DNA of 64,000 nt from Variovorax sp. HW608 (GCF_900090195.1 NZ_LT607803.1:3038001-3102000); one strand, 5' to 3'; positions 7,916 to 17,121 are shown, numbered from the stretch's first letter. Numbers and translations are program-made. The notes: a model not told the origin generated them from the sequence alone.

Positions 7916-10428
7916 GTCTGGCGCCCTTCATTCCATTCGAGGGCCTCCATGTGCTTCAGAGGCAGTACCAGTGTGAACGTGGCGCCCTCGCCCAACCGGC
8001 TCTCGACCGCCAGCGTGCCGCCATGCAGTTGCGCGAAGCGCCGCGCGAGCGAGAGCCCGAGCCCCGTGCCTTCGGCCTTGCGCAGGTAGTCGCCGCCGAC
8101 CTGCCTGAACTCTTCGAAGATCAGCGCATGGTCTTCGGGCGCGATGCCCACGCCGGTGTCGGCCACGCAGACCTCGGCCGCGGGCTGGCCGGCGGATTCG
8201 ATGCGCCGCGCCGTCACCCGCACCTGCCCGCCCGATGGCGTGAACTTCACCGCGTTGGCAAGCAGGTTGACCATGATCTGCTTGACCTTGCGCGCATCGG
8301 CGACCCACTCCCGGAGCCCCTCGCCGACCTCCAGCGAGAGCGCGAGCCCGTTGCGCTGCGCACGTTCGCGCACCAGCGTGAGCGCGTTCTCGATCAGGAG
8401 GCCGAGATCGAAGCTGCTCAGGTCGAGCTCCATGCGGCCGGCCTCGATCTTCGACAGGTCGAGCACGTCGTTGATGAGCGTCAGCAGGTGCTGGCCCGAC
8501 GAGTGGATGTCGCGCAGGTATTCCATCTGCTTCTCGTTGACCTCGCCGAACATGCGCTCCACCAGCACTTCGGAAAAACCGATGATCGCGTTGAGCGGCG
8601 TGCGCAGTTCGTGCGACATGTTCGCAAGAAACTCCGACTTGTGCTGGTTGGCGACTTCGACCTGGTGGCTCTTGTCCTCGATCTCCTGGAACAGCCGCGC
8701 ATTCTGGATCGCGATCACCGCCTGGTCGGCGAAGGTCTCGACCAGCCGGACCTCGCCAGCGGAGAACGGCCGCACTTCCTGGCGGATGACCGCGATGACG
8801 CCGACCGATGTGCCCTCGCGGATCATCGGCACGCCCAGCACGGTGCGGAAGCCATGGCGCGACTGCGGCTCGCGCGAGTCGGGGTATTCGGTGTCGAGCA
8901 GGCCCACCACGTCCTCCACGTGCACCGTGTGGCGGTCGATGAAGGCGCGCCCCACCACCGAGCCGCGCGTGAGCCGCACCACCTCGTCGAGGCCGGAAAT
9001 CACGTCGCCGTTCGCGCCGAGGTAGCCGGTCACCGAGCGCAGGTGATCGTCCTCGGGCAGCCAGACACGGCACCCGTAGGCCTTGCACAGCATCGCCGAG
9101 CGCTCGGCCACCGCCTGCAGCACCGGCCGCAGGTCGGTCGGCGAGCGGCTGATGACGCGCAGGATTTCCGCCGTCGCGGTCTGGTGTTCGAGCGCCGCGC
9201 TGAGCTCGGCGGTGCGGCGCTCGACCTTGCGCTCCAGCCCGCCGTAGTACTCGCGCAGCTTGGCGGACATGCGATTGAACTGGTCCGCGAGCCCTTCGAG
9301 CTCGTCGCCGGTATTGACCACGATCTGCTGGTTGAGATCGCCCTGCCCGATGTGCCGCGCGCCGCGCGCCAAGGTGCGGATCGGCCGCACCATGCTGCGC
9401 GCGAGCACCGAGGCCGCCACGGCCGAGATCAGCAGCCCAGCGAGCAGCAGCACCGCGGCGCGCAGGAACGAGGCATCGAGCTTGGCGTAGACCTCGCCGA
9501 TGGGTTGCTCGACGAACACCTTCCAGCCCAGCGGCTTGATGCGCGCCATCGAGGTCAGCACCGCCCTGCCCTGCAGGTCGCGCGACACCATCGCATCGCC
9601 TTCGAGCGCGCCCGCATCGGCATCCGCCGCCTGCACGTGCGGCAGCGCGGCGAAGCTGGTCTTGCGCAGCACGAGGCCGATGTCCGGGTCCGCGATGAGC
9701 AGCCCGTTGCTGTCGAGCACGTAGGCCTTGCCTTTCTCGCCGATCTGGATGCGCGAGACCACGTCCCAGATGAACTTGAGGTTGAGCTCCGCCACCGTCA
9801 CCGGGCCCTTCTCGCCGCCGGCGCGGACCGCGACCGTCATGTAGGGCTCGGTGTCGCGGTTGAAGTAGACCGGGCCGAACCATGCCGAGTCCGCAGCCGC
9901 GTGGCGGAAGGCGGCCTCGCGCGAGCGATCCTTGCCCGAGCCCATCACGTCCATGCCCAGGCGCGACACCGCGATCTGCTCGCGGCCGTCGCGGCCGATC
10001 TGCGCGATGTCGGTCACTTCCGGGGCCTGCCGCAGCAGGCGCCAGAACTCGGTGCGGCGCGATTCCAGGTCCGAGGCATCGAGCTGCGCGAGCGACGCAT
10101 AGGCGAGCTGCTGCGTCATGTGCTCCACGTACTGCTCGATGCGCGACGCCGCGCCGAGCGCCTTCTCGTGCTGCAGGCTGGCGAGCGCCGCCTTGTTCTC
10201 CTGGTAGGAGAAGTAGAGGCTGATCGCGCTCGACACCAGCAGCACGGCGGTGACCAGCGAGAGGATCAGCAGGAAGTACTTGCGAAACAGCCGCCCGCGA
10301 TGCACTTCCCGCGTGGCCTGCGAGAAGACCGTGAAGCGACGGCCGCTGCCGTCGGCCGTCGACGCTGGCTCGCCCGAAAGCGAGCTGGGAGACGAGTCCG
10401 GGGGCGTCATGGCCCTGCCATTGGACAT
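7912..10428 (-). CDS. Membrane sensor histidine kinase (dCache-HAMP-GAF-HisKA-HATPase)
   Basis: An 838-residue sensor. TM1 is at about residues 49-69, then a periplasmic double-Cache-type sensor region to about 320, TM2 at about 322-344, and a HAMP domain with coiled coil to about 410. A cytosolic GAF domain (about 430-580) opens with the typical [19 protein letters not shown]. The HisKA H-box is [17 protein letters not shown] (about 605), and the HATPase boxes include [15 protein letters not shown] and [12 protein letters not shown]. It has no receiver of its own. The coupled downstream gene is a receiver-cyclase, so the likely output is cyclic-nucleotide synthesis. The start is either ATG 10428 or ATG 10410; neither has a strong Shine-Dalgarno. 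It is divergent from the binding-protein gene at 10573. Confidence 0.93.
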   Translation of the reverse strand: MSNGRAMTPPDSSPSSLSGEPASTADGSGRRFTVFSQATREVHRGRLFRKYFLLILSLVTAVLLVSSAISLYFSYQENKAALASLQHEKALGAASRIEQYVEHMTQQLAYASLAQLDASDLESRRTEFWRLLRQAPEVTDIAQIGRDGREQIAVSRLGMDVMGSGKDRSREAAFRHAAADSAWFGPVYFNRDTEPYMTVAVRAGGEKGPVTVAELNLKFIWDVVSRIQIGEKGKAYVLDSNGLLIADPDIGLVLRKTSFAALPHVQAADADAGALEGDAMVSRDLQGRAVLTSMARIKPLGWKVFVEQPIGEVYAKLDASFLRAAVLLLAGLLISAVAASVLARSMVRPIRTLARGARHIGQGDLNQQIVVNTGDELEGLADQFNRMSAKLREYYGGLERKVERRTAELSAALEHQTATAEILRVISRSPTDLRPVLQAVAERSAMLCKAYGCRVWLPEDDHLRSVTGYLGANGDVISGLDEVVRLTRGSVVGRAFIDRHTVHVEDVVGLLDTEYPDSREPQSRHGFRTVLGVPMIREGTSVGVIAVIRQEVRPFSAGEVRLVETFADQAVIAIQNARLFQEIEDKSHQVEVANQHKSEFLANMSHELRTPLNAIIGFSEVLVERMFGEVNEKQMEYLRDIHSSGQHLLTLINDVLDLSKIEAGRMELDLSSFDLGLLIENALTLVRERAQRNGLALSLEVGEGLREWVADARKVKQIMVNLLANAVKFTPSGGQVRVTARRIESAGQPAAEVCVADTGVGIAPEDHALIFEEFRQVGGDYLRKAEGTGLGLSLARRFAQLHGGTLAVESRLGEGATFTLVLPLKHMEALEWNEGRQT

Positions 10429-10572
10429 CGCCGCCCGCGCCGAGGGAAGACCGCGCCGCTACGCCGATTGGCCGATGCATGGCCGCCCGGCAGCGCGGAA
10501 GTGGCACAGGCAAGGCGGCCGAAGCGGCGCAAAATCCCCGTTCGAAGCACGCTGGCCACCCGAGGAGACGCG

Positions 10573-11559
10573 ATGCCCGGCAAGTTCCTGCGGTTCCTGC
10601 TCTGCGCCGCGCTGCTGGCGGCCGGAGCCTCATCGCCGGCGCAGCAGCCGGCGAAGAAGACGGTGCGCATCGGCTACCTCGCGGCCGTCTCCGCCGTCGC
10701 CGACGCACCGCGCCTGGCGGCCTTCCGGCAGGGCCTGCGCGACCTCGGCTATGTCGAAGGGCAGAACCTCCAGATCGACTACCGCCACGAGAGCGAGGAC
10801 CTCGGCCGGCTCCCCCAGCACGCCGCGGACCTCGTGGCCATGAACATCGACGTGCTGGTGGCCGTGACCACCAACGCGGCGCAGGCGGCGAAGAAGACGA
10901 CATCGACCGTGCCGATCGTCTTCATGGGCGTGACGGACCCGATCAGCGCCGGCCTCGCCGAAAGCCTCGCGCGCCCCGGCGGCAATGCGACCGGCATCAC
11001 CAACGTGGCGGCGATCCTCACCGGCAAGCGGCTGGAGATCCTGAAGGAGACGAATCCGAAGATGGTGCGCGTCGCGGTGCTGTGGGACCCGAAGGCGCCC
11101 GGCTCCATTCCGCAATGGGAAGCCAGCCAGCAGCCGGCGCGGCAACTCGGACTGGAGCTCTACTCGATGGAGGCGAGCAGCGCGCAGAGCTACGCCGAAG
11201 CATTCAGGCAGGCGGTCCAGGCGGGCAGCCACGCGGTGTGGGTGACGCTGAATCCGGTCGCCAATTCCAACCAGAAGCTGATCGCGGATCTCGCGATCGA
11301 GAACAAGCTGCCGTCGATCTGCGCACGCGGCGACTATGCCGAGAACGGCTGCCTGATGGCCTACGGCCCCGGCTATGGCAACGAGGGCAAGGACGGCGCG
11401 CGCTACGTGGTGCGCATCCTCAAGGGCGCGAAGCCGGCCGACCTGCCGATCGAGCAGCCGACGAAGTTCGAGCTGCTGATCAACCTGAACACGGCGAAAC
11501 GGCTGGGCTACGTGATTCCGCGCTCGGTGCTGACGCGGGCGGACAGGGTGATCCAGTGA
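10573..11559 (+). CDS. TrpX-like periplasmic binding protein (COG2984 family)
   Basis: A 328-residue ABC-type substrate-binding protein with a signal peptide (about residues 1-24, cleavage near SPAQQ). The family signatures are visible: KTVRIGYLAAVS, the segment FRQGLRDLGYVEGQNLQIDYR, PIVFMGVTDPISAGLAESLARPGGNATGI and the C-terminal PIEQPTKFELLINLNTAKRLG. Members bind amino acids or related small ligands for ABC importers, but many betaproteobacterial copies, like this one, stand without permease or ATPase genes. ATG 10573 has GAGGAG upstream. It is divergent from the sensor kinase and followed 32 bases later by the RlmN-like gene. A second paralogue is at 50905-51885. Confidence 0.9.
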   Translation: MPGKFLRFLLCAALLAAGASSPAQQPAKKTVRIGYLAAVSAVADAPRLAAFRQGLRDLGYVEGQNLQIDYRHESEDLGRLPQHAADLVAMNIDVLVAVTTNAAQAAKKTTSTVPIVFMGVTDPISAGLAESLARPGGNATGITNVAAILTGKRLEILKETNPKMVRVAVLWDPKAPGSIPQWEASQQPARQLGLELYSMEASSAQSYAEAFRQAVQAGSHAVWVTLNPVANSNQKLIADLAIENKLPSICARGDYAENGCLMAYGPGYGNEGKDGARYVVRILKGAKPADLPIEQPTKFELLINLNTAKRLGYVIPRSVLTRADRVIQ

Positions 11560-11591
11560 CGCTGTACGGCGTAGGCACAATATCGCCCCTC

Positions 11592-12635
11592 ATGCGAATC
11601 CACGAACTCAGGCGCCGGCTCCACGAAGCCGGCGCGGGCCCACTCCACGAGCACCGGGTGCTGCGCCTGTGGTCCCATGCGCTGCCGCGCAACAGCGGCC
11701 GGCGCCTGCCCGAGAGCTTCTTTCCGTCGTCGCTGCTCGCTGCCCTGCCCGGCATCGAAGCCGATCTGGCGGCGCTGGCGCGCATCCACTCGGTGCACCC
11801 CGGCAGCGATGGTTCGGAGCGCCTGCTGGTCGCCCTCGCGGACGGCCAGACGGTGGAAAGCGTGCTGCTGCCGCGCGGCGGCCTGTGCGTCTCGTCGCAG
11901 GTCGGCTGCGCGGTCGGCTGCCGCTTCTGCATGACCGGCCGGGACGGCCTGCTGCGCAAGCTCGGCAGCGCCGAGATCGTGGCCCAGGTCGCGCTCGCGC
12001 GCCAGCGCCGTCCGGTGCGCAAGGTGGTCTTCATGGGCATGGGCGAACCGGCGCACAACCTCGACAACGTGATCGAAGCGATCGACCTGCTCGGCACCGC
12101 GGGCGACATCGGCCACAAGAACCTCGTGTTCTCCACCGTGGGCGACCCGCGCGCCTTCGAGCGGCTGCAAGAGGGCCGCGTGAAACCGGCGCTCGCGCTG
12201 TCGCTGCACACGACCCGCGCCGAGCTGCGCCGCAAGCTCCTGCCGCGCGCGCCGAACCTGGCGCCCGAGGAACTGGTGGCCGAATGCGAACGCTATGCGC
12301 GCGCCACCGGCTACCCGATCCAGTACCAGTGGACGCTGCTCGAAGGCATCAACGACGGCGAGGACGAGATCGAAGGCATCGTGCGGCTGCTCTCGGGCAA
12401 GTACGGCGTGCTGAACATGATCCCCTTCAACACGGTCGACGGCACCGGCTTCAACCGCCCGTCGTTCGAGCGCTGCAGGCAGATCGCCCGCACGCTGCAC
12501 GAGCGGGGCATCCTCACGAAGCTGCGCTACTCGGCGGGGCAGGACGTGGATGGCGGCTGCGGACAGCTGCGGGCGCGGGTGGGGGAGGTGCAGCAAGTGC
12601 GGATGCTGGACCTGCGCTCGGTGGAACCGGGTTAG
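11592..12635 (+). CDS. RlmN/Cfr-family radical SAM RNA methyltransferase paralogue
   Basis: A 347-residue radical SAM enzyme related to RlmN, which methylates C2 of adenine in 23S rRNA (A2503) and some tRNAs. The [4Fe-4S]-SAM cluster motif is CAVGCRFC (about residues 112-119). The SAM-binding KVVFMGMGEPAHNLDNV follows, and the conserved helper Cys that carries the methyl-transfer intermediate sits in the C-terminal QDVDGGCGQL, so both catalytic cysteines are kept. The N-terminal domain is shorter and more divergent than in housekeeping RlmN (usually 360-380 residues). This suggests a second, accessory copy rather than rlmN itself. ATG 11592 is the first Met before the conserved N-terminal helix. 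Target specificity is unknown. Confidence 0.85.
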   Translation: MRIHELRRRLHEAGAGPLHEHRVLRLWSHALPRNSGRRLPESFFPSSLLAALPGIEADLAALARIHSVHPGSDGSERLLVALADGQTVESVLLPRGGLCVSSQVGCAVGCRFCMTGRDGLLRKLGSAEIVAQVALARQRRPVRKVVFMGMGEPAHNLDNVIEAIDLLGTAGDIGHKNLVFSTVGDPRAFERLQEGRVKPALALSLHTTRAELRRKLLPRAPNLAPEELVAECERYARATGYPIQYQWTLLEGINDGEDEIEGIVRLLSGKYGVLNMIPFNTVDGTGFNRPSFERCRQIARTLHERGILTKLRYSAGQDVDGGCGQLRARVGEVQQVRMLDLRSVEPG

Positions 12636-12671
12636 CCGAGCGGCGCTGCTTGCGTCTTGGATTTGTCGTAT

Positions 12672-12693
12672 TTTTGGGATAAATTTCCCAAAA
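12672..12693. promoter_or_regulatory. Perfect palindrome overlapping the start of the DUF6502 gene
   Basis: Arms TTTTGGGA (12672-12679) and TCCCAAAA (12686-12693) flank the spacer TAAATT, and the last base is the A of the ATG. A plausible promoter runs through it: TTGGAT at 12657 and TAAATT at 12680 with a 17-base spacer. Initiation would then fall at or just before the ATG, giving a leaderless mRNA repressed by a dimer bound here. Confidence 0.55.
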
Positions 12694-13550
12694 TGGACGC
12701 CCGCTCGAAGATGCATCAGGCCCTGGAAGCCGCGGTCACGAATGTGCTGCGCGCCCTGTTCCGGGTGCTGCTGCGTCATTCCATGTCCTATTCCGCCTTC
12801 GACGAGCTGGCACGGCGCGCCTATGTCGAGGTGGCCATGAAGGACTTCGCCATCGACGGCAAGAAGTCGACCATCTCGCGCGCCTCCATCCTCTCGGGAC
12901 TCACCCGCAAGGAGGTGCGGCGGCTGCTTTCGCTGCCCGCACGCGAATCGGTGGAAAGTGGCGGCGAGCGCTACAACCGTGCCGCCCGCGTGCTCACCGG
13001 ATGGGTACGCGACCCCGACTTCCTCGACGATGCCGGCGAACCGCGCGCACTGCCGATGGACGGCCCCCGGGGCTTCGCCGAACTGGTGCGGCGCCACAGC
13101 GGCGACATGCCGGCACGCGCGGTGCTCGACGAGTTGCATCGGGTGGGTGCCGTGCACTGGCATGACGACCAGCATGTGCAACTGCATGCCCGCGCCTACG
13201 TGCCGGCCGGCAGCGAATCCGACAAGCTGGGCATCCTGGGCCAGGACGTGGCGGCGCTCATCGCCACGATCGACCACAACATCCAGCACGGCGCCGGCGA
13301 CCCGCGCTTCCAGCGCAAGGTGATGTACGACGCCATCCCGCGCAGCGACCTGCCGGCCTTTCGCAAGCTCAGCGCCACCCAGGCGCAGTCGCTCCTGGAG
13401 CGGATGGATCGCTGGCTGCAGGTGCGCGACAGGGTGGCCACTGCAGGCAAGGACGACGATTGCGCCGGCACGCCACGCATGCGCATCGGCCTGGGCATTT
13501 ACTACTTCGAGGAGCCGGAGGCTCCTTCATCCCAAGGAGAAACACGATGA
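12693..13550 (+). CDS. DUF6502 family protein, possible DNA-binding regulator
   Basis: A 285-residue soluble protein resembling the uncharacterised DUF6502 family. An N-terminal helical region (about residues 1-75) reads like a winged-helix module: SYSAFDELARRAYVEVAMKDF, then KKSTISRASILSGLTRKEVRRLL. The remainder has no recognisable enzyme motif. I chose ATG 12693: the only upstream in-frame start, TTG 12657, lies inside the palindromic promoter region, and no Shine-Dalgarno serves either. The stop overlaps the ATG of the downstream DUF4382 lipoprotein gene by 4 bases (ATGA), so the two are translationally coupled. The regulatory role is inferred from the helix-turn-helix-like N-terminus and the operator-like palindrome. 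Confidence 0.72.
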   Translation: MDARSKMHQALEAAVTNVLRALFRVLLRHSMSYSAFDELARRAYVEVAMKDFAIDGKKSTISRASILSGLTRKEVRRLLSLPARESVESGGERYNRAARVLTGWVRDPDFLDDAGEPRALPMDGPRGFAELVRRHSGDMPARAVLDELHRVGAVHWHDDQHVQLHARAYVPAGSESDKLGILGQDVAALIATIDHNIQHGAGDPRFQRKVMYDAIPRSDLPAFRKLSATQAQSLLERMDRWLQVRDRVATAGKDDDCAGTPRMRIGLGIYYFEEPEAPSSQGETR

Positions 13551-14743
13551 AGATTCAAAGATTCCTGGCCGCGGGCGTTGCCTCGTGTTCCCTGCTCCTC
13601 GCGGCGTGTGGCGGCGGCGGCGGGGGCTTCGCGGGCGGCGGCATCGGAGGGACCGGCGCGAGCGCGGACAAGGGCACCATGCGCGTCTCAATGACGGACG
13701 CCCCGGCCTGCGGCTACGACGCGGTCAACGTCACGATCGACAAGGTGCGCGTGAACCAGAGCAGCGACGCCGCGGACACCGCCAGCGGCTGGGTGGACAT
13801 TGCGCTGGCCAGTCCGCAGCGCGTGGACCTGCTCACGCTGACCAACGGCGTGCTCTTTCCGCTCGGCGAAGCGCCGCTTCCGGCCGGCAAGTACCAGCAG
13901 ATGCGCCTGGTCCTGGTGGACAACACGCAAGCCAATCCGCTGGCGAACTCGGTCAAGCCCACCGGTGGCAGCGAGACGCCGCTGGACACCCCGAGCGCCC
14001 AGCAAAGCGGCCTGAAGCTCAACATGAACGTCGACGTGCCGGCCGGCCAGGTGCTGGATGTGGTGATGGACTTCGACGCCTGCAAGTCCGTGGTGAAGCG
14101 CGGCAACTCCGGCCACTACAACCTCAAGCCGGTGATCACCGTGGTGCCGGTCGTCAACAGCGGCGGCCAGCGGATCCAGGGCTGGGTCGATCCGTCGCTG
14201 GCGGCCGGCACCACCTTCATTTCGCTGCAGTCGCAAAGCCAGCCGGTCAAGGCCAGCATCCCGGACGGCGGCGGCCGCTTCGTTCTGTTCCCGGTTCCGG
14301 TCGGCAACTACGACCTGGTGGTGACCTCGGCGGATCACGCCACCGCGGTCGTCATGGGCGTGCCGGTCAGCGCGACCGCAGTCACCAGCGTCGGCAGCGA
14401 CAGCGTGCGGATCAACCCGCCGGGCACGCTCATGCGCGCGGTCAGCGGAACGGTGAGCCCGGCCAGCGCGACGGTGCGCGCGTTGCAGAACCTCAGCGGC
14501 GGGCCGGGCATCGAGGTGGCGTCGCCCCCGGTGGATGCGACGAGCGGTGCATTCAGCTTGAATCTGCCCATCGGCGCACCGGTGCGCGCGCCGTTCGCGG
14601 CCAATGCGTCCTCGTTCGGCTTCACGGCCGACTCGGCGGTCGCCGGCCTGTACACCATGCAGGCGAACTCCAACGGCAGTGTGCAGAGCACGGCGATCGA
14701 CACCAACGCGCCGGTGCCGCCGCTCAGCTTCAATCTGCCCTGA
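13547..14743 (+). CDS. DUF4382 domain lipoprotein
   Basis: A 398-residue secreted lipoprotein. The signal peptide ends in the lipobox LLAAC (Cys about residue 20), followed by a Gly-rich linker of about 20 residues. The DUF4382 domain (about 40-190) begins with the family hallmark MRVSMTDAPACGYDAVNVTIDKVRV. A second beta-rich region (about 200-320) reads as a carboxypeptidase-regulatory-like fold (QRIQGWVDPSLA...TFISLQSQ, later GNYDLVVTSADHATAVV). AAGGAGA at 13534-13540 is a strong Shine-Dalgarno. The gene is coupled to the DUF6502 gene, and its last 14 bases overlap the convergent aminotransferase gene. Probably an outer-membrane or periplasmic carbohydrate- or ion-binding protein; the exact role is unknown. 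Confidence 0.85.
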   Translation: MKIQRFLAAGVASCSLLLAACGGGGGGFAGGGIGGTGASADKGTMRVSMTDAPACGYDAVNVTIDKVRVNQSSDAADTASGWVDIALASPQRVDLLTLTNGVLFPLGEAPLPAGKYQQMRLVLVDNTQANPLANSVKPTGGSETPLDTPSAQQSGLKLNMNVDVPAGQVLDVVMDFDACKSVVKRGNSGHYNLKPVITVVPVVNSGGQRIQGWVDPSLAAGTTFISLQSQSQPVKASIPDGGGRFVLFPVPVGNYDLVVTSADHATAVVMGVPVSATAVTSVGSDSVRINPPGTLMRAVSGTVSPASATVRALQNLSGGPGIEVASPPVDATSGAFSLNLPIGAPVRAPFAANASSFGFTADSAVAGLYTMQANSNGSVQSTAIDTNAPVPPLSFNLP

Positions 14744-16031
14744 TCAGCCCGGCCGCGACCTGCGCGGCCATCTCGCCCGTGATGCGCAGGAAGCGGTCGA
14801 TGTCGGCGGCCGAGTGGCAGTGCAGCGGCGAGACGCGGATCGCGCCCTCGAGGCCGAACGACTGCAGCATGCGCTTCGAGTAGAGGCTGGTCGCGACGCG
14901 CTCGTAGACGATCACGCCGCGCTTCTCGTACTCGCGCACCGCCTGCGCATGCTCCAGGCCGTCGATGCCGATCGCGAGGATCAGGTCGCGCCGGCTCAGG
15001 TCGTCATGGTCGAGGAACACCTGGACGCCCTCGATCGCGCGCAGTCCCGGCGCCTCGTCGCTGCCGTGCAGCAGGCGCGTCAGCAGGGCGCGCTCGTGCA
15101 ACTCGATGCGCTCGATGCCGCGTGCGAACAGGGTCCGCCGGGCGCTCGCCCCGCTGAACTGGCTGCCGAGCCAGGAGACGTAGTCGGTGATCTCGGAGAT
15201 CACCGCGAACTGCCACGGCGCGGCGCTGCCGAGATCCCAGAAGTCCCGGCTCTTGCCCGCGAGCTTGTGATGCGGGAGCACCGAGGCCCGCTCCGAGAGC
15301 CAGGACATGCCCGAGCCGCGGCAGCCGAAGAACTTGTAGGGCGCGACGTTGATGCCGTCGATCGGCGTCTTCTCGAGGTCGATCAGCCCGTGCGGCGCAT
15401 GCTGCACCGCGTCGACGACGATGTAGAGGTCCGGCTTGACCTCGCGCGCGCGCTTCACGATCGATGCGATGTCGAGCTTCGCGCCCGAGATGTTCGATGC
15501 GTAGATCACGCTGAGCAGCGCGGTGTCCTGGTCGACCAGGCCGACGATCGCCTCGACGTCGACGCCGCCGGTCACGGGGTTCGAGGGCGCGACGCGCAGT
15601 TCGCGGCCGAGCCGCTCCGCATAGAGCGACATCGCATCGAAGGACGACGGATGCTCGAGCACCGTCGTGACCATGTTCGTGCCGGGCACGTTCTCGGCGA
15701 TCGCGCGCACCATGTCGAACATCGCGCCCGAGGCGGTCAGCGAGGCATAGACGCTGCCGCCTTGCGCATTGAGCATCGTCCGGAAGTCCTGGCTGCCCTT
15801 CGCCTGCACGTCCTGCAGGTAGCGCGCGAGCTCGTGGATGCGCTCGGGGCAATCGGGCAGCGCATCGATGCGCCCCGCCTGCTCCACGGCGGCCTTGAGC
15901 CGGAACGAGCCGCCCGCGTTGTCGAAGAACAGGCGCTCGCGGCCGTTCATGTCGTGGTCGACGTAGTGGAAGCGGCTCTTGATCTGCGCCATCAGGGGGG
16001 TCGGGAAGAGTTCGCCGTGCACGGCAGTCAT
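14730..16031 (-). CDS. Class V aminotransferase-like PLP enzyme
   Basis: A 433-residue PLP-dependent enzyme of the aminotransferase class V (cysteine desulfurase-like) superfamily. The conserved substrate-side motif RLFFDNAGGS is near residue 35, the PLP-contacting Asp/His in DAVQHAPHGLID near 220, and the Schiff-base Lys in APYKFFGCRGSG near 245. The Arg for the substrate carboxylate is probably in the C-terminal EGAIRVSPLHCHS. ATG 16031 is preceded by AAAGGAA; an upstream Met at 16076 lacks a Shine-Dalgarno. The gene is divergent from a LysR regulator, with a bipartite motif in between that recurs before the amino-acid binding protein gene. I infer an amino-acid catabolic or lyase role in that regulon. 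The substrate is unknown. Confidence 0.87.
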   Translation of the reverse strand: MTAVHGELFPTPLMAQIKSRFHYVDHDMNGRERLFFDNAGGSFRLKAAVEQAGRIDALPDCPERIHELARYLQDVQAKGSQDFRTMLNAQGGSVYASLTASGAMFDMVRAIAENVPGTNMVTTVLEHPSSFDAMSLYAERLGRELRVAPSNPVTGGVDVEAIVGLVDQDTALLSVIYASNISGAKLDIASIVKRAREVKPDLYIVVDAVQHAPHGLIDLEKTPIDGINVAPYKFFGCRGSGMSWLSERASVLPHHKLAGKSRDFWDLGSAAPWQFAVISEITDYVSWLGSQFSGASARRTLFARGIERIELHERALLTRLLHGSDEAPGLRAIEGVQVFLDHDDLSRRDLILAIGIDGLEHAQAVREYEKRGVIVYERVATSLYSKRMLQSFGLEGAIRVSPLHCHSAADIDRFLRITGEMAAQVAAGLIRAD

Positions 16032-16082
16032 GTGAGGTTCCTTTGAAGCGGGCCGATGGATTCTGGCGGCGGGCACAGTTTT

Positions 16083-16126
16083 CCAAAAGCGATATTTTTA
16101 GATAGCATCGAGAGAGAAAAAGTGAT
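16083..16126 (-). promoter_or_regulatory. Bipartite motif, copy 1 (putative LysR-regulator site)
   Basis: CCAAAAGCGAT (16083-16093) and AAAAGTGAT (16118-16126) form a direct AAAAGYGAT repeat 33 bases apart, about three helical turns. The same two blocks with identical spacing occur at 18100-18143. This copy lies between the divergent aminotransferase and LysR genes, 52 bases upstream of the former. It fits the two-site binding mode of LysR-type regulators. Confidence 0.7.
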
Positions 16127-16152
16127 GCATTGAACCGGCAGGAGCGCGCCCC

Positions 16153-17058
16153 ATGATGACCTTCAAGCAGCTCGAGGCGCTGTACTGGATCGGCGAGCTC
16201 GGCAGCTTCGCGCTCGCCGCCAACAAGCTGCACACCTCGCAATCGGCGGTCTCCAAGCGCGTGCACGAGCTCGAGACCGCGTTCGACATCGAGCTGTTCG
16301 ACCGCAGCCAGCGCACTGCGCGCCTCACCGACAAGGGCGAGGAGATGTTCATGCTCGCGAAGAAGCTGCTCGAGCAGCGCAATGCCGCGGTCGAGCAGTT
16401 CAGCCGCGTCGACGTGATCGAGCGCCGCGTGCGCATCGGCGTCACCGAGCTCACGGCCATGACCTGGCTGCCGCGCTGGGTCGAGCTGATCCAGCAGCAC
16501 TATCCCAAGGTCACGCTCGAGCCCGACGTCGACAGCAGCGTCAACCTGCGCGAGAAGGTGCTCTCGGACGAGCTCGACCTGATCATCGTGCCGGACGCCT
16601 TCGCCGACACGCGCATCCCGAGCAAGCCGGTCGGCCGTGTCGAGAGCGCATGGATGTGCAAGCCCGGCCTCGTGGCGCCGCGGCGCTCGATCCGGCTGCA
16701 CGAGCTCGCGGCCCGGCGCCTGCTGCTGCAGGGCTCCAAGTCGGGCACCGGGCTGCTCTACGACAGCTGGATGAAGGAGCTGGGCGTCGCGCCGGCCGAC
16801 TCGATCGTGGTGCACAACCTGGTCGCGCTGATCGGTCTCACGGTCTCGGGGCTCGGCGTGAGCTACCTGCCGAAGCAGGCGCTGGGCCCGATGGTGGCCG
16901 ACGGCCTGCTGCTGCGGCTCGATGTCACGCCAGCGCTTCCGCCCGTCACCTACGTCGCGATGTACAAGGGCGAGCACCGCAGCGCGCTGCTCGCCTCGGT
17001 GGTCATGCTGGCGCAGGAATGCTGCGATTTCACGCGCATGTTCCAGGCCGCGGCGTAG
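16153..17058 (+). CDS. LysR-type transcriptional regulator
   Basis: A 301-residue LTTR. The winged helix is at residues about 1-62 (TFKQLEALYWIGELGSFALAANKL then the recognition segment TSQSAVSKRVHELE), followed by the usual linker and a periplasmic-binding-protein-like effector domain (about 90-295, beginning RVRIGVTELTAM). The gene starts with two Met codons; AGGAG lies 8 bases before ATG 16153. It is divergent from the aminotransferase gene, the classic arrangement for an LTTR and its target. It is followed, beyond a large hairpin, by the convergent amino-acid binding protein gene. The effector is probably an amino acid or its keto-acid, which is an inference from the neighbours. Confidence 0.93.
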   Translation: MMTFKQLEALYWIGELGSFALAANKLHTSQSAVSKRVHELETAFDIELFDRSQRTARLTDKGEEMFMLAKKLLEQRNAAVEQFSRVDVIERRVRIGVTELTAMTWLPRWVELIQQHYPKVTLEPDVDSSVNLREKVLSDELDLIIVPDAFADTRIPSKPVGRVESAWMCKPGLVAPRRSIRLHELAARRLLLQGSKSGTGLLYDSWMKELGVAPADSIVVHNLVALIGLTVSGLGVSYLPKQALGPMVADGLLLRLDVTPALPPVTYVAMYKGEHRSALLASVVMLAQECCDFTRMFQAAA

Positions 17059-17107
17059 GGCCTGTTCACGCTATTTCCGGGGTCGCGGAAATAGCGTGAA
17101 CAGGCCC
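17058..17107. terminator. 22-bp perfect inverted repeat between convergent genes
   Basis: Arms 17058-17079 and 17086-17107 are perfectly complementary over 22 bases around the loop GGGTCG. The first base is the last base of the LysR stop codon, and the structure ends 15 bases before the stop of the convergent binding-protein gene. It would form a very stable bidirectional hairpin. There is no T-run, so it may be a Rho-independent-like barrier, or a dispersed intergenic repeat. Confidence 0.7.
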
Positions 17108-17121
17108 TATGGCGACGGTCG

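Noticed and set aside
12657..12692. TTG start extending the DUF6502 protein by 12 residues
   Set aside because: The extension lies within the promoter/palindrome, lacks a Shine-Dalgarno and codes an atypical aromatic stretch.
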